Source: Halobacillus_B rhizosphaerae
GTDB lineage: Bacteria > Bacillota > Bacilli > Bacillales > Halobacillaceae
NCBI RefSeq assembly: GCF_046719735.1
Contig: NZ_JAUTWQ010000008.1
Span: 62,001 to 126,000 of the forward strand
Length of the DNA: 64,000 nucleotides
Reading direction: 5' to 3'
Position numbers and translations under genes: made by a program. Below the pieces are notes generated by a model. That model saw only the letters and a list, made by a program, of their open reading frames with translations. It did not search any database and was not told the origin of the DNA. Positions within the stretch are counted from its first letter, which is position 1, and every line of letters begins with the position of its first letter. This document shows positions 18,093 to 26,503 of this stretch, piece by piece.

Positions 18093-18323
18093 TCACTGAA
18101 TATAATCCCCCGGCTGGTTAATAAAGTCGATCAAGTCAATGACGCCAGCCGTGATAAGGATAAGCGATAATCCAAGGAAAATCACTCGTATGATTTTATG
18201 GCTTAATTTCTCGTTTTTGAAATTCTTGATACCTTGTAAGGGGAAAAATAATAAACATAACCCAAACAGGAGAGTAAAGACAAACACAGGCAGCACCTCC
18301 GTAGAATTAACGCCTCTCCTCAC
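18093..18323 (-). CDS. Two-helix small membrane protein
   Basis: 76 aa with helices at about 10-30 and 45-66. GGGAGGTG is 6 nt before the ATG. It is transcribed in the same direction as the 143-aa gene and lies 49 bp upstream of it, so the two may be co-transcribed. Unknown function. Confidence 0.6.
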   Translation of the reverse strand: MRRGVNSTEVLPVFVFTLLFGLCLLFFPLQGIKNFKNEKLSHKIIRVIFLGLSLILITAGVIDLIDFINQPGDYIQ

Positions 18324-18366
18324 ATACGAATCACCTCCCTAAAGGTTTCCAAAAATCATAAGAAAT

Positions 18367-18462
18367 GGACAGTGGGGACAGGAACCGTTGTCCCTTTTTT
18401 TATGGAGTGACATCCCGCATTTATGTACTTGGCTGGGACAGTGGAACCTGTCCCTGTGTCCC
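18367..18462. repeat. REPIN 3 (short)
   Basis: Left unit 18367-18394 (first G lost; followed by an eight-T tract). Right unit 18435-18462 reversed. Only 40 bp separate them. It lies between divergent genes rather than after a stop. Confidence 0.75.
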
Positions 18463-18614
18463 ATTGGAGCAGATAGCTGGAATTATTATGTCGCCTCACT
18501 TACACTAGGTTTCATATTCTAATTCGAAAAAACACCAGGTAATAGAGGTATTCTTCTTACTTTCTTTAAGAGGAAGCAGAGGGACAGGTGTGGAAGTAAG
18601 GAAGGGGTAGGAAG

Positions 18615-19838
18615 ATGCAAGCGAAAGCGTTGGAGCAGAATCACTCTCCATTAAATATGGACAAAAAATCAGTGCGGTTGGGGATGGCTTTATTACTAGG
18701 GGTGTTGACCGCCCTTGGTCCATTATCGATTGATATGTATTTACCCGCACTGCCGACATTGACCGATGATTTACATACCTCCACTTCACTCGGTCAGGCT
18801 AGTTTAACGGCGTGTTTGTTTGGACTCGCAATCGGTCAGGTGATCTTCGGGGCACTCAGTGATGCCAAAGGACGGCGTATGCCGCTGGTGTTCACGCTTA
18901 TCTGCTATGCGGCGGTATCGGCGCTGAGTGGATTTTCGCCTTCCATCTGGGTGTTAATTGGGATGCGGTTCCTGCAAGGGATGATGGGAGCAGCAGGAGT
19001 GGTGATCTCTCGTGCGGTCGTGCGCGATTTGTTTGAGGGTTCTGATATGACCAAGTTTTTCTCCTTGTTGATGATGGTTACTGGAGCAGCTCCAGTATTT
19101 GCACCAATTATCGGCGGACAGATTTTACGAGTGACCGGCTGGAACGGTATTTTCTTTGTGCTTGGAGCGGTTGGTTTAGTACTATTCTTAATCATTATGC
19201 TGGCGTTTCCTGAAACGCTGCCATTGGAAAAGCGGAATGCGCTCGGGCTTCGAGAAACGGCTCGCACGTTTGGCAAGCTATTGACGGATCGTACGTTTAT
19301 GGGCTATGTGCTATCTCAGTCTTTCATTTTTGCGATGATGTTTGCTTACATCTCTGGAGGCTCGTATGTGATCGAAGGAGTATTTGGCGCCTCGCCGCAA
19401 ATGTTCAGTGTGGTTTTTGCAGTGAATGGTGCTGGGATTGTACTGGCGACCCAGGTGACTGGTTTTCTCTCCGGACGCATTACGGACAGAAGACTGTTAA
19501 TCTCTGGCTTTACGTTAGCGATTATCAGCAGTCTTTGTTTGCTGGGAGTGATCCTTGCTGACACCGGACTAACGCTTGTATGGATCTTCCTATTCTTTGT
19601 GGTATCCAGTATGGGGATCGTGAACACGGCAGGCTTCTCGTTAGCCATGCAGGATCAATCCCAAAATGCAGGGAGCGCTTCTGCCTTGCTCGGCGTGGTC
19701 CGGTTTGCATGCGCCGGAATTGTCGCGCCCTTCGTCGGCATTGCCGGCAGTAACACCGCGGTACCGATGGGAGTTTTGATCGCCCTATGCGCGTTACTCG
19801 GTACAGGATTTTACTTTGGAATGGTCCGCCAGAAATAG
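18615..19838 (+). CDS. Bcr/CflA-family MFS multidrug efflux transporter
   Basis: 407 aa with twelve predicted helices. The first-helix block 'LTALGPLSIDMYLPALPTL' is diagnostic of the Bcr/CflA (DHA1) family, and the loop 2-3 motif reads 'GALSDAKGRR'. These proton antiporters export bicyclomycin, chloramphenicol or similar compounds. GAAGGGGTAGGAAG precedes the ATG. Single gene flanked by REPINs on both sides. Confidence 0.85.
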   Translation: MQAKALEQNHSPLNMDKKSVRLGMALLLGVLTALGPLSIDMYLPALPTLTDDLHTSTSLGQASLTACLFGLAIGQVIFGALSDAKGRRMPLVFTLICYAAVSALSGFSPSIWVLIGMRFLQGMMGAAGVVISRAVVRDLFEGSDMTKFFSLLMMVTGAAPVFAPIIGGQILRVTGWNGIFFVLGAVGLVLFLIIMLAFPETLPLEKRNALGLRETARTFGKLLTDRTFMGYVLSQSFIFAMMFAYISGGSYVIEGVFGASPQMFSVVFAVNGAGIVLATQVTGFLSGRITDRRLLISGFTLAIISSLCLLGVILADTGLTLVWIFLFFVVSSMGIVNTAGFSLAMQDQSQNAGSASALLGVVRFACAGIVAPFVGIAGSNTAVPMGVLIALCALLGTGFYFGMVRQK

Positions 19839-19842
19839 AGGT

Positions 19843-19975
19843 GGGACGGTGGGGACAGGAACCCTTGTCCCTCACCTCGCATATGATCGAGTGCCTGAAC
19901 CCAGTGGCGGGGGCAGGCACTTTTTTTAGTCTCTGCCAGGACGTTAGGGACAGTGGCACCTGTCCCTAACGTCCC
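19843..19975. repeat. REPIN 4 with central hairpin
   Basis: Left unit 19843-19871 starts 4 nt after the transporter stop. Right unit 19947-19975 is reversed. The centre holds GTGCCTGAACCC / GGGGGCAGGCAC followed by seven T residues, a strong intrinsic terminator within the element. Confidence 0.8.
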
Positions 19976-20075
19976 TGATGTTGATAAAATTAATTAATGT
20001 TTAAATATATTCAATAATAATCAATTATAAAATTAACTTTATTAATTTAATTATTCCATTTATGAAATTATGGTG

Positions 20076-20081
20076 TATAAT
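20076..20081 (+). promoter_or_regulatory. -10 box of the DUF2089 operon
   Basis: TATAAT inside a very AT-rich stretch, 25 bp before the DUF2089 start. The -35 region is not clear. Confidence 0.4.
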
Positions 20082-20106
20082 AGTACATATAGGAAGGGAG
20101 AGAGTT

Positions 20107-20478
20107 ATGGCTTATCCACTTATCTCAGAGTGTCCTGTCTGCAGCAAGCAATTAAAAATTACTAAGCTGGAATGTACGCACTGTCACACCACGATTGAAA
20201 ATGAATTTGAGCTCTCCACGTTTGCCAATCTAAGTAAAGATCAGCTGACCTTTATCGAAGTGTTCATGAAGTGCCGTGGGAATATTAAGGAAGTCGAGAA
20301 AGAACTCGGAGTTTCCTATCCCACTGTTCGAGGCAAGTTGGATGATGTTGTGGCTTCGCTTGGATATTCGCCTTCCAAGAAGGTTAAAACCGATCGAAAC
20401 CAAGTTATTCTCATGTTGGAAAAGGGCGAAATTACCGCCGAAGAAGCAATCTCTAAACTAAATGGGGAGGAATCTTAA
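20107..20478 (+). CDS. DUF2089 protein: zinc ribbon plus helix-turn-helix
   Basis: 123 aa from ATG 20107 (AGGAAGGGAGAG upstream). Two CxxC pairs (CPVC ... CTHC) form a zinc ribbon. 'KEVEKELGVSYPTVRGKLDDV' is a helix-turn-helix, and a short SHOCT-like helix (about 100-118) ends the protein. Probably a DNA-binding regulator of its own operon. The next gene starts at the base after its stop. A zinc-ribbon-less relative is at 46962-47270. Confidence 0.8.
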   Translation: MAYPLISECPVCSKQLKITKLECTHCHTTIENEFELSTFANLSKDQLTFIEVFMKCRGNIKEVEKELGVSYPTVRGKLDDVVASLGYSPSKKVKTDRNQVILMLEKGEITAEEAISKLNGEES

Positions 20479-20868
20479 ATGAATGAGGAAATTTCCAGAA
20501 TCCTAACAATGGTAGAGGAAGGCAAGCTGGACAAAGAGAAGGCAGCTGAACTGATTGACTTAATGCAGGACAAAGGGGGATCTATTCAACAAGAAAAGCA
20601 TTCTTCCACCCCTTACTTAGATAAAGTCATGAAAATCCGTGCGGCATCAGAAGGCGGAGATGATGTAAAAGTGAACGTTCCAATTAAACTCCTCAAAGCT
20701 GTACTAGGTGTAGGCATGAACATTGCCGAAAAAGTACCCGAAGCAGCGAAATACATCAAGGATGTGGATGTAAATCTTTTAATTGAAGCGATCGAAAATG
20801 AATTGGACGGTCAAATCGTCGATATTACCTCAGCAACCGGCGATAAAGTATCGGTTATCATTGAATAG
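20479..20868 (+). CDS. SHOCT-like protein, DUF2089-associated
   Basis: 129 aa. The N-terminal helix pair 'ISRILTMVEEGKLDKEKAAELIDLM' is the SHOCT-like domain that recurs beside DUF2089 regulators. The C-terminal half repeats a 'VNVPIKLLKAVLGVG' segment and an acidic beta-rich region. AGGAATC precedes the ATG; stop and start of neighbours are contiguous. Probably an envelope-stress-associated protein, by analogy with YvlB-like operons. Confidence 0.7.
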   Translation: MNEEISRILTMVEEGKLDKEKAAELIDLMQDKGGSIQQEKHSSTPYLDKVMKIRAASEGGDDVKVNVPIKLLKAVLGVGMNIAEKVPEAAKYIKDVDVNLLIEAIENELDGQIVDITSATGDKVSVIIE

Positions 20869-20871
20869 GCA

Positions 20872-21153
20872 ATGGTTAAACTAAAGATCAGAACAAGCCC
20901 AACAAGCAGGAACTATCTGATCCCAATTCCTTATCCTCTTTTACATTTGGCCATTGGGATCGCCACATCCAGGTGGCTCCGTGCCATCATTAACCGTTCC
21001 ATTCGCGATCGTGAGGAAGGCGAGAAATTTCAAATCCCCGACATCAGCCGGCAAGATTTGAAACCATTGTTAAAACAGCTGAAAAAGCACAAAGGCTTAA
21101 AGCTGGTGGATATCGTCTCAGAAGATGGATCAGAAGTTTCCATAAAGCTGTAA
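20872..21153 (+). CDS. Third gene of the DUF2089 operon, small protein
   Basis: 93 aa. 'YLIPIPYPLLHLAIGIATSRWL' is one hydrophobic segment; the C-terminus 'LKPLLKQLKKHKGLKLVDIVSEDGSEVSIKL' resembles the end of the preceding protein, suggesting partial duplication. The ribosome binding site is weak (AATAGGCA), so expression may depend on coupling. REPIN 5 starts 7 nt after the stop. Confidence 0.6.
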   Translation: MVKLKIRTSPTSRNYLIPIPYPLLHLAIGIATSRWLRAIINRSIRDREEGEKFQIPDISRQDLKPLLKQLKKHKGLKLVDIVSEDGSEVSIKL

Positions 21154-21160
21154 ATGAGGT

Positions 21161-21276
21161 GGGACATTGGGGACAGGAACCGATGTCCCTTTTAGTTGCG
21201 AACGATTAACTTTCAATTAAGGGGGCAGTACTTTCTTAAACCCCTATGGGACAGTGGAACCTGTCCCCACCGTCCC
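21161..21276. repeat. REPIN 5 between convergent stops
   Basis: Left unit 21161-21189 starts 7 nt after the DUF2089-operon stop and ends in TTTT. Right unit 21248-21276, read on the minus strand, starts 3 nt after the kinase stop. Each arm therefore hugs a stop codon of a convergent gene. Confidence 0.8.
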
Positions 21277-21279
21277 GAA

Positions 21280-22233
21280 TTAGCGATCCACTCTTTCTTT
21301 TTCCTCTAAATCCAGCAACACATCCTCAAGAAACGGCAGACCTTCATTATCTCCCTTCACACTAACCACCTTAGAACCAATCAAGTTGGCAAAATGGAGC
21401 GTTTTTTCAAGCGGCCAACTATGGATGATTCCGTAGAGAATACCAGCGTTAAAACCATCGCCAGCGCCTACCGTGTCCACAACCTGACTCGGCGGGATCG
21501 GAGGAGCCTCAACCATTTCACCGTCGTGATAACCGACTGAGCCAGCTGCACCTTTCTTAATCGCTACATAGGAAATCCCCAGTTCTTTGGCTTGTGAGAT
21601 AATCTCATTCGCATCCTTCGTCCCAAGAATGATTTCCATTTCTTCATCGCCGGCCAGTAGAATATCAACGTCCGGCAAGAGTGCGGAAAGGTGAGTTCGT
21701 GCTTCATCTTTTGTCCATAATTTCAGACGAATATTCGGATCAAAAGAGACCTTCACGCCGTGCTTCTTCGCAAGGCTGATGGCTTGTTTAATAATCGGAA
21801 TATTATGTTCTGCATCCACCCCAGGCAGCAGCCCGGTAATGTGCAGAATCCTGCTTGATTTGATGTAGTCTTCGTTTAAGTCCTCAGGAGAAAGCGCTAA
21901 GAACGGAGAAGGGTGACGGTAGTAAGTAGTGTTAATCCTGCCGTCCCCACGGAATTCTTTGAAGTTCAAAGAAGTGGGATACGCCTCGGTAAAAGTAACT
22001 TCTGAAACATCTACACCTTCCCCGCGGGCAAAATTGTGAATGTAGCGGCCAAACTCATCTTTTCCTAACGCGCTGATCCAGCCAGACTGCAGCCCGAGCC
22101 TAGCACAGCCAATGGCTGTATTCAGCTCCGCCCCGCCGACTTTTCTCTCAAACGTAGAGACAAACCGCATCGGTCCTTGAGTGGCGGGGTTAAAGGCAAC
22201 CATCGCGTCGCCAATCGTGATCACATCTCTCAT
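21280..22233 (-). CDS. kdgK: PfkB-family sugar kinase, 2-keto-3-deoxygluconate kinase-like
   Basis: 317 aa. The N-terminal 'KVGGAELNTAIGCARLG' and the C-terminal anion-hole motif 'DTVGAGDGFNAG' with catalytic Asp define the PfkB family; the overall pattern fits KDG kinase (ATP + KDG to KDPG). AAAGGGGG precedes the ATG. It is third in a reverse operon after a 2-hydroxyacid dehydrogenase and RpiA, separated from rpiA by three repeat units. Other pentonate or deoxy-sugar-acid substrates are possible. Confidence 0.75.
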   Translation of the reverse strand: MRDVITIGDAMVAFNPATQGPMRFVSTFERKVGGAELNTAIGCARLGLQSGWISALGKDEFGRYIHNFARGEGVDVSEVTFTEAYPTSLNFKEFRGDGRINTTYYRHPSPFLALSPEDLNEDYIKSSRILHITGLLPGVDAEHNIPIIKQAISLAKKHGVKVSFDPNIRLKLWTKDEARTHLSALLPDVDILLAGDEEMEIILGTKDANEIISQAKELGISYVAIKKGAAGSVGYHDGEMVEAPPIPPSQVVDTVGAGDGFNAGILYGIIHSWPLEKTLHFANLIGSKVVSVKGDNEGLPFLEDVLLDLEEKERVDR

Positions 22234-22248
22234 CTATAAACCCCCTTT

Positions 22249-22381
22249 GGGACATGGGGGACAGGTACCCTTGTCCCTTTTCTTCATTTAAGTGGCTTTG
22301 AGTCCTGATGGGACAGAGGAACCTGTCCCTCCGTCCCAGCTTTGACTCCTGATGGGACAAAGGAACCTGTCCCCCCGTCCC
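22249..22381. repeat. Triple repeat unit inside the rpiA-kdgK operon
   Basis: Units 22249-22277 (forward) and 22310-22337 and 22354-22381 (both reverse). The two reverse units plus their leader TTTGA(G/C)TCCTGAT form a 44-bp direct duplication with a few differences. The last unit shares a base with the rpiA stop codon. Confidence 0.8.
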
Positions 22382-23058
22382 TATTCTAAGATCACGCGGT
22401 CGGCTAAGCCGATGAATAGTCCGGTTTCGACGACGCCTGGAAGCTGAGACAGTGTGGCGTGGAGAGAAGCTGGATCAGAAATGAGCTCAAACTGGCAATC
22501 TAGTATGTAGTTGCCGTTATCGGAGATGAATGGCTGTTCCTGTTTCTCTCGTAACGTAATCTCGGCTCCGCATTGGGCAATTCGCTGCGCGGTGACTTCC
22601 CAGCCAAATGGAACGACCTCAATCGGCAGTGCTCGTTTTCCAAGCTGCGTGACCTGTTTCGATTTGTCGGCGATAATGATCACAGAGTCAGCGGCTGCGT
22701 TCACGATTTTTTCGCGAACGAGAGATCCGCCGCCTCCTTTAAGGAGATTAAGATTCTCATCAATTTCATCCGCCCCGTCAATCGCGAGATCAAGTTCCTG
22801 TACATCGTGAAAAGTGGTCAGCGGAATGCCAAATTCCTTGGCCCAATTTTCCGTCCGCGTCGAAGAAGGTACGCCTTTGACATTCAACCCTTGCTTTACG
22901 CGTTCTCCAAGCTTCTTAAGAGCCCAATACACGGTAGAGCCCGAGCCTAACCCGAGCGTCATCCCGTCTTTTACGTAGTCGACGGCCTTTTCACCGGCTG
23001 CTTTTTTTCCGCGGTCGCTTGCCGTGGATAGTTTTTCGTAATTGCTTTGTTCAGACAT
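22381..23058 (-). CDS. rpiA: Ribose-5-phosphate isomerase A
   Basis: 225 aa. 'GLGSGSTVYWALKKLGE' (phosphate loop), 'DLAIDGADEID' (catalytic Asp region) and 'KGGGGSLVREKIV' are the RpiA signatures. It interconverts ribose 5-phosphate and ribulose 5-phosphate. It sits between a 2-hydroxyacid dehydrogenase and a KdgK-like kinase, so it may serve a catabolic route rather than housekeeping. A second RpiA or RpiB elsewhere would support that. GAGAGGGA precedes the ATG. Confidence 0.9.
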   Translation of the reverse strand: MSEQSNYEKLSTASDRGKKAAGEKAVDYVKDGMTLGLGSGSTVYWALKKLGERVKQGLNVKGVPSSTRTENWAKEFGIPLTTFHDVQELDLAIDGADEIDENLNLLKGGGGSLVREKIVNAAADSVIIIADKSKQVTQLGKRALPIEVVPFGWEVTAQRIAQCGAEITLREKQEQPFISDNGNYILDCQFELISDPASLHATLSQLPGVVETGLFIGLADRVILE

Positions 23059-23073
23059 AAGTTCCCTCTCTTT

Positions 23074-24048
23074 CTAGGCGTGGACGACGTCCTGATTTAC
23101 GAGGTAAACTGGTACTTTACCAGATATCGCATCGGCCACGTTCTGCGCCGTTTTCTGCTTTAATTCTAGTTCGGATTCTACGGAATAGTAGGCTGAGTGC
23201 GGGTTGATGATCACATTAGACATGGAAAGCAAAGGGCTGTCTTGCGCGATCGGCTCCGTTTCAAGCACATCGAGTCCGGCGCCGGCAATTTCATTCTCTT
23301 CAAGCGCCCGGATTAACGCCGCTTCATCAATCACCGCCCCGCGAGAAGTGTTAATAATATAGGCTGTTTCTTTCATCGCCTTAAATTGGTTGTCACTGAT
23401 CATACCCTCTGTATGTTTGTTCAGCGGTGGATGCACGGAAATGTAATCGGACTCCGCACACAGCTCATCTAGTTCCACAAGCTTCACGCCTAGTTCTTTT
23501 GCTAAGTCAGTCGATACAAATGGATCATAAGCGAGAATGTTGAGCCCGAACGCTTTTGCCTTAACAGCGAGGGATTGTGGAATATTACCTAAACCAATTA
23601 ACCCGAGGGTCTGTCCGTTAAGCCGGTAAATCGGCTTGGCTATTTTCGAATCCCACGTGCCATTTTGCACGGATTCATGCAGCTGAACAACTTTTCGAGC
23701 ACAAGCCATTAAGAGAGCGAACGCATGGTTCGAGACTTCATCAAGGCAGTAGTCCGTCACATTGGTGACCATGATGCCTTTTTCCGTAGCGGCGGGAACG
23801 TCTATCGTGTCAAAACCAACCCCGTAACGGGCCACAATTTTACAGTTGTCCAACTGGTCAATCACTTTTTTCGTAATCGGAGCATACTGGCAGATGATTC
23901 CGTCTACTCCCTGGGCCGCTTCAATGACATCTTCTTCGGTACGGCACTGGGCCGTGATCATTTCGGCGTCTGCGGTTTCGAGAATCTTCTGTTCAGGCTC
24001 TAACGTACTATAAGTGTAATCGGCGATCAAAACTTTAAATTTACTCAA
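23074..24048 (-). CDS. D-2-hydroxyacid dehydrogenase, CtBP/phosphoglycerate dehydrogenase-like
   Basis: 324 aa, TTG start with AAGGAGAG 6 nt upstream. The NAD-binding motif is GLIGLGNIP (third Gly replaced by Pro). Catalytic residues follow the family: Arg in 'INTSRGAVID', Glu in the 'LETEP' region and His in 'INPHSAYYS'. First gene of the operon with rpiA 15 bp downstream. Likely reduces or oxidises a 2-keto/2-hydroxy acid in the same sugar-acid pathway; substrate unknown. Confidence 0.82.
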   Translation of the reverse strand: MSKFKVLIADYTYSTLEPEQKILETADAEMITAQCRTEEDVIEAAQGVDGIICQYAPITKKVIDQLDNCKIVARYGVGFDTIDVPAATEKGIMVTNVTDYCLDEVSNHAFALLMACARKVVQLHESVQNGTWDSKIAKPIYRLNGQTLGLIGLGNIPQSLAVKAKAFGLNILAYDPFVSTDLAKELGVKLVELDELCAESDYISVHPPLNKHTEGMISDNQFKAMKETAYIINTSRGAVIDEAALIRALEENEIAGAGLDVLETEPIAQDSPLLSMSNVIINPHSAYYSVESELELKQKTAQNVADAISGKVPVYLVNQDVVHA

Positions 24049-24128
24049 GATTATCTCTCCTTATAGGGATGTGTAGGTTTTTCTATGGCAGGCAGGTGGT
24101 TCAGAAGTTAAAAAAAATCTCATTCAAC

Positions 24129-24142
24129 TGTAAGCGGATACA
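24129..24142. promoter_or_regulatory. cre-like (CcpA) site
   Basis: TGTAAGCGGATACA fits the broad catabolite-response-element pattern and lies about 80 bp upstream of the dehydrogenase-rpiA-kdgK operon start. Suggests glucose repression of that operon. Confidence 0.5.
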
Positions 24143-24408
24143 AAAAATGGTGTAATTAAACAAAGTTCATTTACGTTTATAGCTGAGAACTATCTTTTAC
24201 TTAATTTTTGAAAAATTATTTCTTCTTAGTTTGTATTATACATAAATATTTTTTCTTGTGAAAGCAGAAAGGACTTTCAGCGGCAAACGGGGCTTAGTGA
24301 TCAAGTACTATATTACATAAGGTTCGCTTGAGTATCTGTAAATAATTTGAAATAATTAGGGGAGAGGAAAGTATGAAATGATCGAGCTCTATTAAGGGAT
24401 GGTTTTTT
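24143..24408. other. Divergent intergenic region
   Basis: AT-rich region between the reverse sugar-acid operon and the forward lipoprotein genes. A short TGAAAG...CTTTCA repeat lies near 24258-24280. No gene or riboswitch recognised. Confidence 0.35.
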
Positions 24409-24765
24409 ATGAAGAAAGTCCTTCTTATTGCCTCATTAGTAGTCCTCTCTTTTTCTGGATGCGAGCAAAGTAGCTCGTCCTATGCAGAACCTCCGACGAT
24501 AGAAGGCTACATTATTACCGTAAATGATCATGACCTTTTAGTTTCTGGTAATGTTTCAAAGCAGCAGGCAATAACGATGACGCTCGATGACCTGCGTCAA
24601 TCCAAGCTTAACGAATGTGATGCCATCATCTTTCATCCAAACGGTATGTTCGATTCTTTCTCAAACTATAAGGAAGGTCAACGAGTTAAAGTGTGGGGGG
24701 AAAACGGACTTAATGATTCTTGTCCAGCCCAGGATACAGCGGGAAAGATAGAATTAATCGAATAG
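24409..24765 (+). CDS. Small lipoprotein, DUF3221-like
   Basis: 118 aa. Lipoprotein signal ending SFSGC (Cys18). The mature part begins with a 'TIEGYIITVNDHDLLVSGN' strand pair and continues to 'GQRVKVWGENG', an OB-like pattern seen in DUF3221/YobA-type lipoproteins. Two further cysteines. AAGGGATGG precedes the ATG. First of a run of accessory envelope genes. Confidence 0.7.
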   Translation: MKKVLLIASLVVLSFSGCEQSSSSYAEPPTIEGYIITVNDHDLLVSGNVSKQQAITMTLDDLRQSKLNECDAIIFHPNGMFDSFSNYKEGQRVKVWGENGLNDSCPAQDTAGKIELIE

Positions 24766-24811
24766 AAATCATCGGGTAAGGCTGGCGTACATGAAAGTAA
24801 GGTGATTTTAG

Positions 24812-25315
24812 ATGAAAAGAATTCTTTTGCTCAGCGCTGTTTTGCTGTTCTTTTTCCTTAGTACAGGCTGCTCGAATACAAATACTTTAAACATTACAGA
24901 TCAGAGCAAGGTGGTCCTTATTCCTGATGGAAAAGGGGGACAAGCCCTAACGTTTTCCACCTTTATAAAAAATCATTCACCCAAGTCTTCTGAACCTTTT
25001 TATATAGAATTCGAGATTAATAGCAGCCAACTGCAATCCAAGCTGGAAACTTCTAAAAGTAAAATGATTGTGGGTGAAAATACTTCTGGGAATGCTCCAG
25101 GAGAGATCTATGAAGTAAAACCACATACGGTTCTGCAAGCTGGCAGTACAATTCGGGTGGAAGGAAAAGGAGAGGAAGTGGCGCTGGAGAAGTTGATAAC
25201 TCAGAGTAACGCGGTAAAAGTAAGGCTCTTAAACAAAGAGCACAAAATTATAACATCAAGTTCTATAACTAGTTTCGGCAAGGATCTAACTGCCGATGGA
25301 ATAGATAATTCTTAA
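24812..25315 (+). CDS. Lipoprotein, unknown
   Basis: 167 aa with a lipobox LSTGC (Cys20). The mature domain looks beta-rich and soluble, with no recognised motif. It starts 46 bp after the preceding lipoprotein gene, so the two are probably co-transcribed. AAGGTGATTTTAG precedes the ATG. Confidence 0.65.
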   Translation: MKRILLLSAVLLFFFLSTGCSNTNTLNITDQSKVVLIPDGKGGQALTFSTFIKNHSPKSSEPFYIEFEINSSQLQSKLETSKSKMIVGENTSGNAPGEIYEVKPHTVLQAGSTIRVEGKGEEVALEKLITQSNAVKVRLLNKEHKIITSSSITSFGKDLTADGIDNS

Positions 25316-25428
25316 GCGTAAGACCTTCAAGAGATTAAGCTTTGTTATTGATAAAGTGTAAATTTATCATAGTTAGTACTAACTTATATTGGTAAATTGC
25401 TTACAATTGAAATTATTAAAAGGAGAAG

Positions 25429-25881
25429 ATGACTATTAAAAAGTTCATCAGTTATTTTTGTTACACATTAGTAATGATAGGTGCTTTAATCGTTTTTTTA
25501 CTTATCTATAAATCACTAAATAAGCAAGCGGAAATGAATTATAACTTTATACCTGTCGTGACTTTTAGTTTGTTATATCCAATACTATTGGGGGTTCTAT
25601 TTGCGCTGCCTGGTTTGTTGAAACGGGTCAGGAAAGATAACGCAAAAGGATTTAATCTTGGGAAATTTTTAGGAGTTGGAATTCCAGCTGTTTATGTGAT
25701 GGTCGCTCCACTATTAAGTTTCACTAATATTATTTCTATAGATTTACCTCTCACCCATGTACTGTTAAGCCAATATACAGGGGGAGTAATGATTTTCAGC
25801 TTTGTGTTTGGATACATAACCATTGACTGTATTAGAAGGGACAGAGGGGACAGGGAACCTGTCCCCAACGTCCAGTCGTAG
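25429..25881 (+). CDS. Four-helix membrane protein with a repeat-derived tail
   Basis: 150 aa if ATG 25429 is used. AAAAGGAG ends only 3 nt before that ATG but 9 nt before an in-frame ATT (25435), so either may start translation. Four hydrophobic segments follow. The last 15 residues (IRRDRGDREPVPNVQS region) are encoded by a GGGACA repeat unit, so the ancestral protein probably ended near 'GYITIDC'. Function unknown. Confidence 0.6.
   Translation: MTIKKFISYFCYTLVMIGALIVFLLIYKSLNKQAEMNYNFIPVVTFSLLYPILLGVLFALPGLLKRVRKDNAKGFNLGKFLGVGIPAVYVMVAPLLSFTNIISIDLPLTHVLLSQYTGGVMIFSFVFGYITIDCIRRDRGDREPVPNVQS
25838..25873. repeat. Repeat unit inside a coding sequence
   Basis: A fused unit with a perfect GGGGACAGG / CCTGTCCCC core. 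It supplies the C-terminal codons and reading frame of the 25429 gene. Confidence 0.75.
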
Positions 25882-26036
25882 TATAAATAGTAGCTTTAAT
25901 TTTGTGATGGATATCCAAAATAACGTGGAAGGGAGAGACGGGTGAATGGAAGTTTTTTTCTAATTATCAGGAAGTTATTTAACATAGTACATAGACATCA
26001 ATGTAAACTCATGTAATTGAAGGAGAAGGGGATCTA

Positions 26037-26330
26037 ATGAAAAAATGGAAAATCATTTCTCTAACATTTATACTCACTGCCGTTCTTATGTTAATTCTTT
26101 CTCTATTCTCTCCATATAATTTTATTATGGATATAAACCCCGCAACGATATTAAATGAAAAAGGAATCAAAGCAGAAATTTCTAAAGAGGACGTGCAGTC
26201 AGTAGAGTATAAAGGAGATCATACCTATATCATTAAAACAAGTAATGAAGACTATGTAGTTGTGAAAGATTATTACACATTTATGAACTACAAATTAAAG
26301 ATCTATAAGCTTGATAAAGAATGGGGCTAA
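26037..26330 (+). CDS. Small membrane-anchored protein, unknown
   Basis: 97 aa. One N-terminal helix (about 4-24) followed by a polar beta-rich domain 'DVQSVEYKGDHTYIIKTSNEDYVVV'. AAGGAGAAGGGG precedes the ATG. The repeat that follows starts 9 nt after the stop. Confidence 0.6.
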   Translation: MKKWKIISLTFILTAVLMLILSLFSPYNFIMDINPATILNEKGIKAEISKEDVQSVEYKGDHTYIIKTSNEDYVVVKDYYTFMNYKLKIYKLDKEWG

Positions 26331-26339
26331 CATGCAGGT

Positions 26340-26485
26340 GGGACAGCGGGGACAGGTTCCCTGTCCCCGCTGCTTAATCGTAATTTATACCAAAATGGAT
26401 CTAGAAAATAAGGACATCTTTTATCTAATATTCTGCCATGTCTCTCACTACCCCTGGGGACAGAGGTACCTGTCCCTAGTGTCCC
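26340..26485. repeat. REPIN 6
   Basis: Left unit 26340-26372 with a perfect CAGCGGGGACAGG palindromic core. Right unit 26457-26485 reversed, ending one base before an in-frame ATG of the next gene. Confidence 0.78.
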
Positions 26486-26503
26486 ATGAAAGGATCTATA
26501 ATC

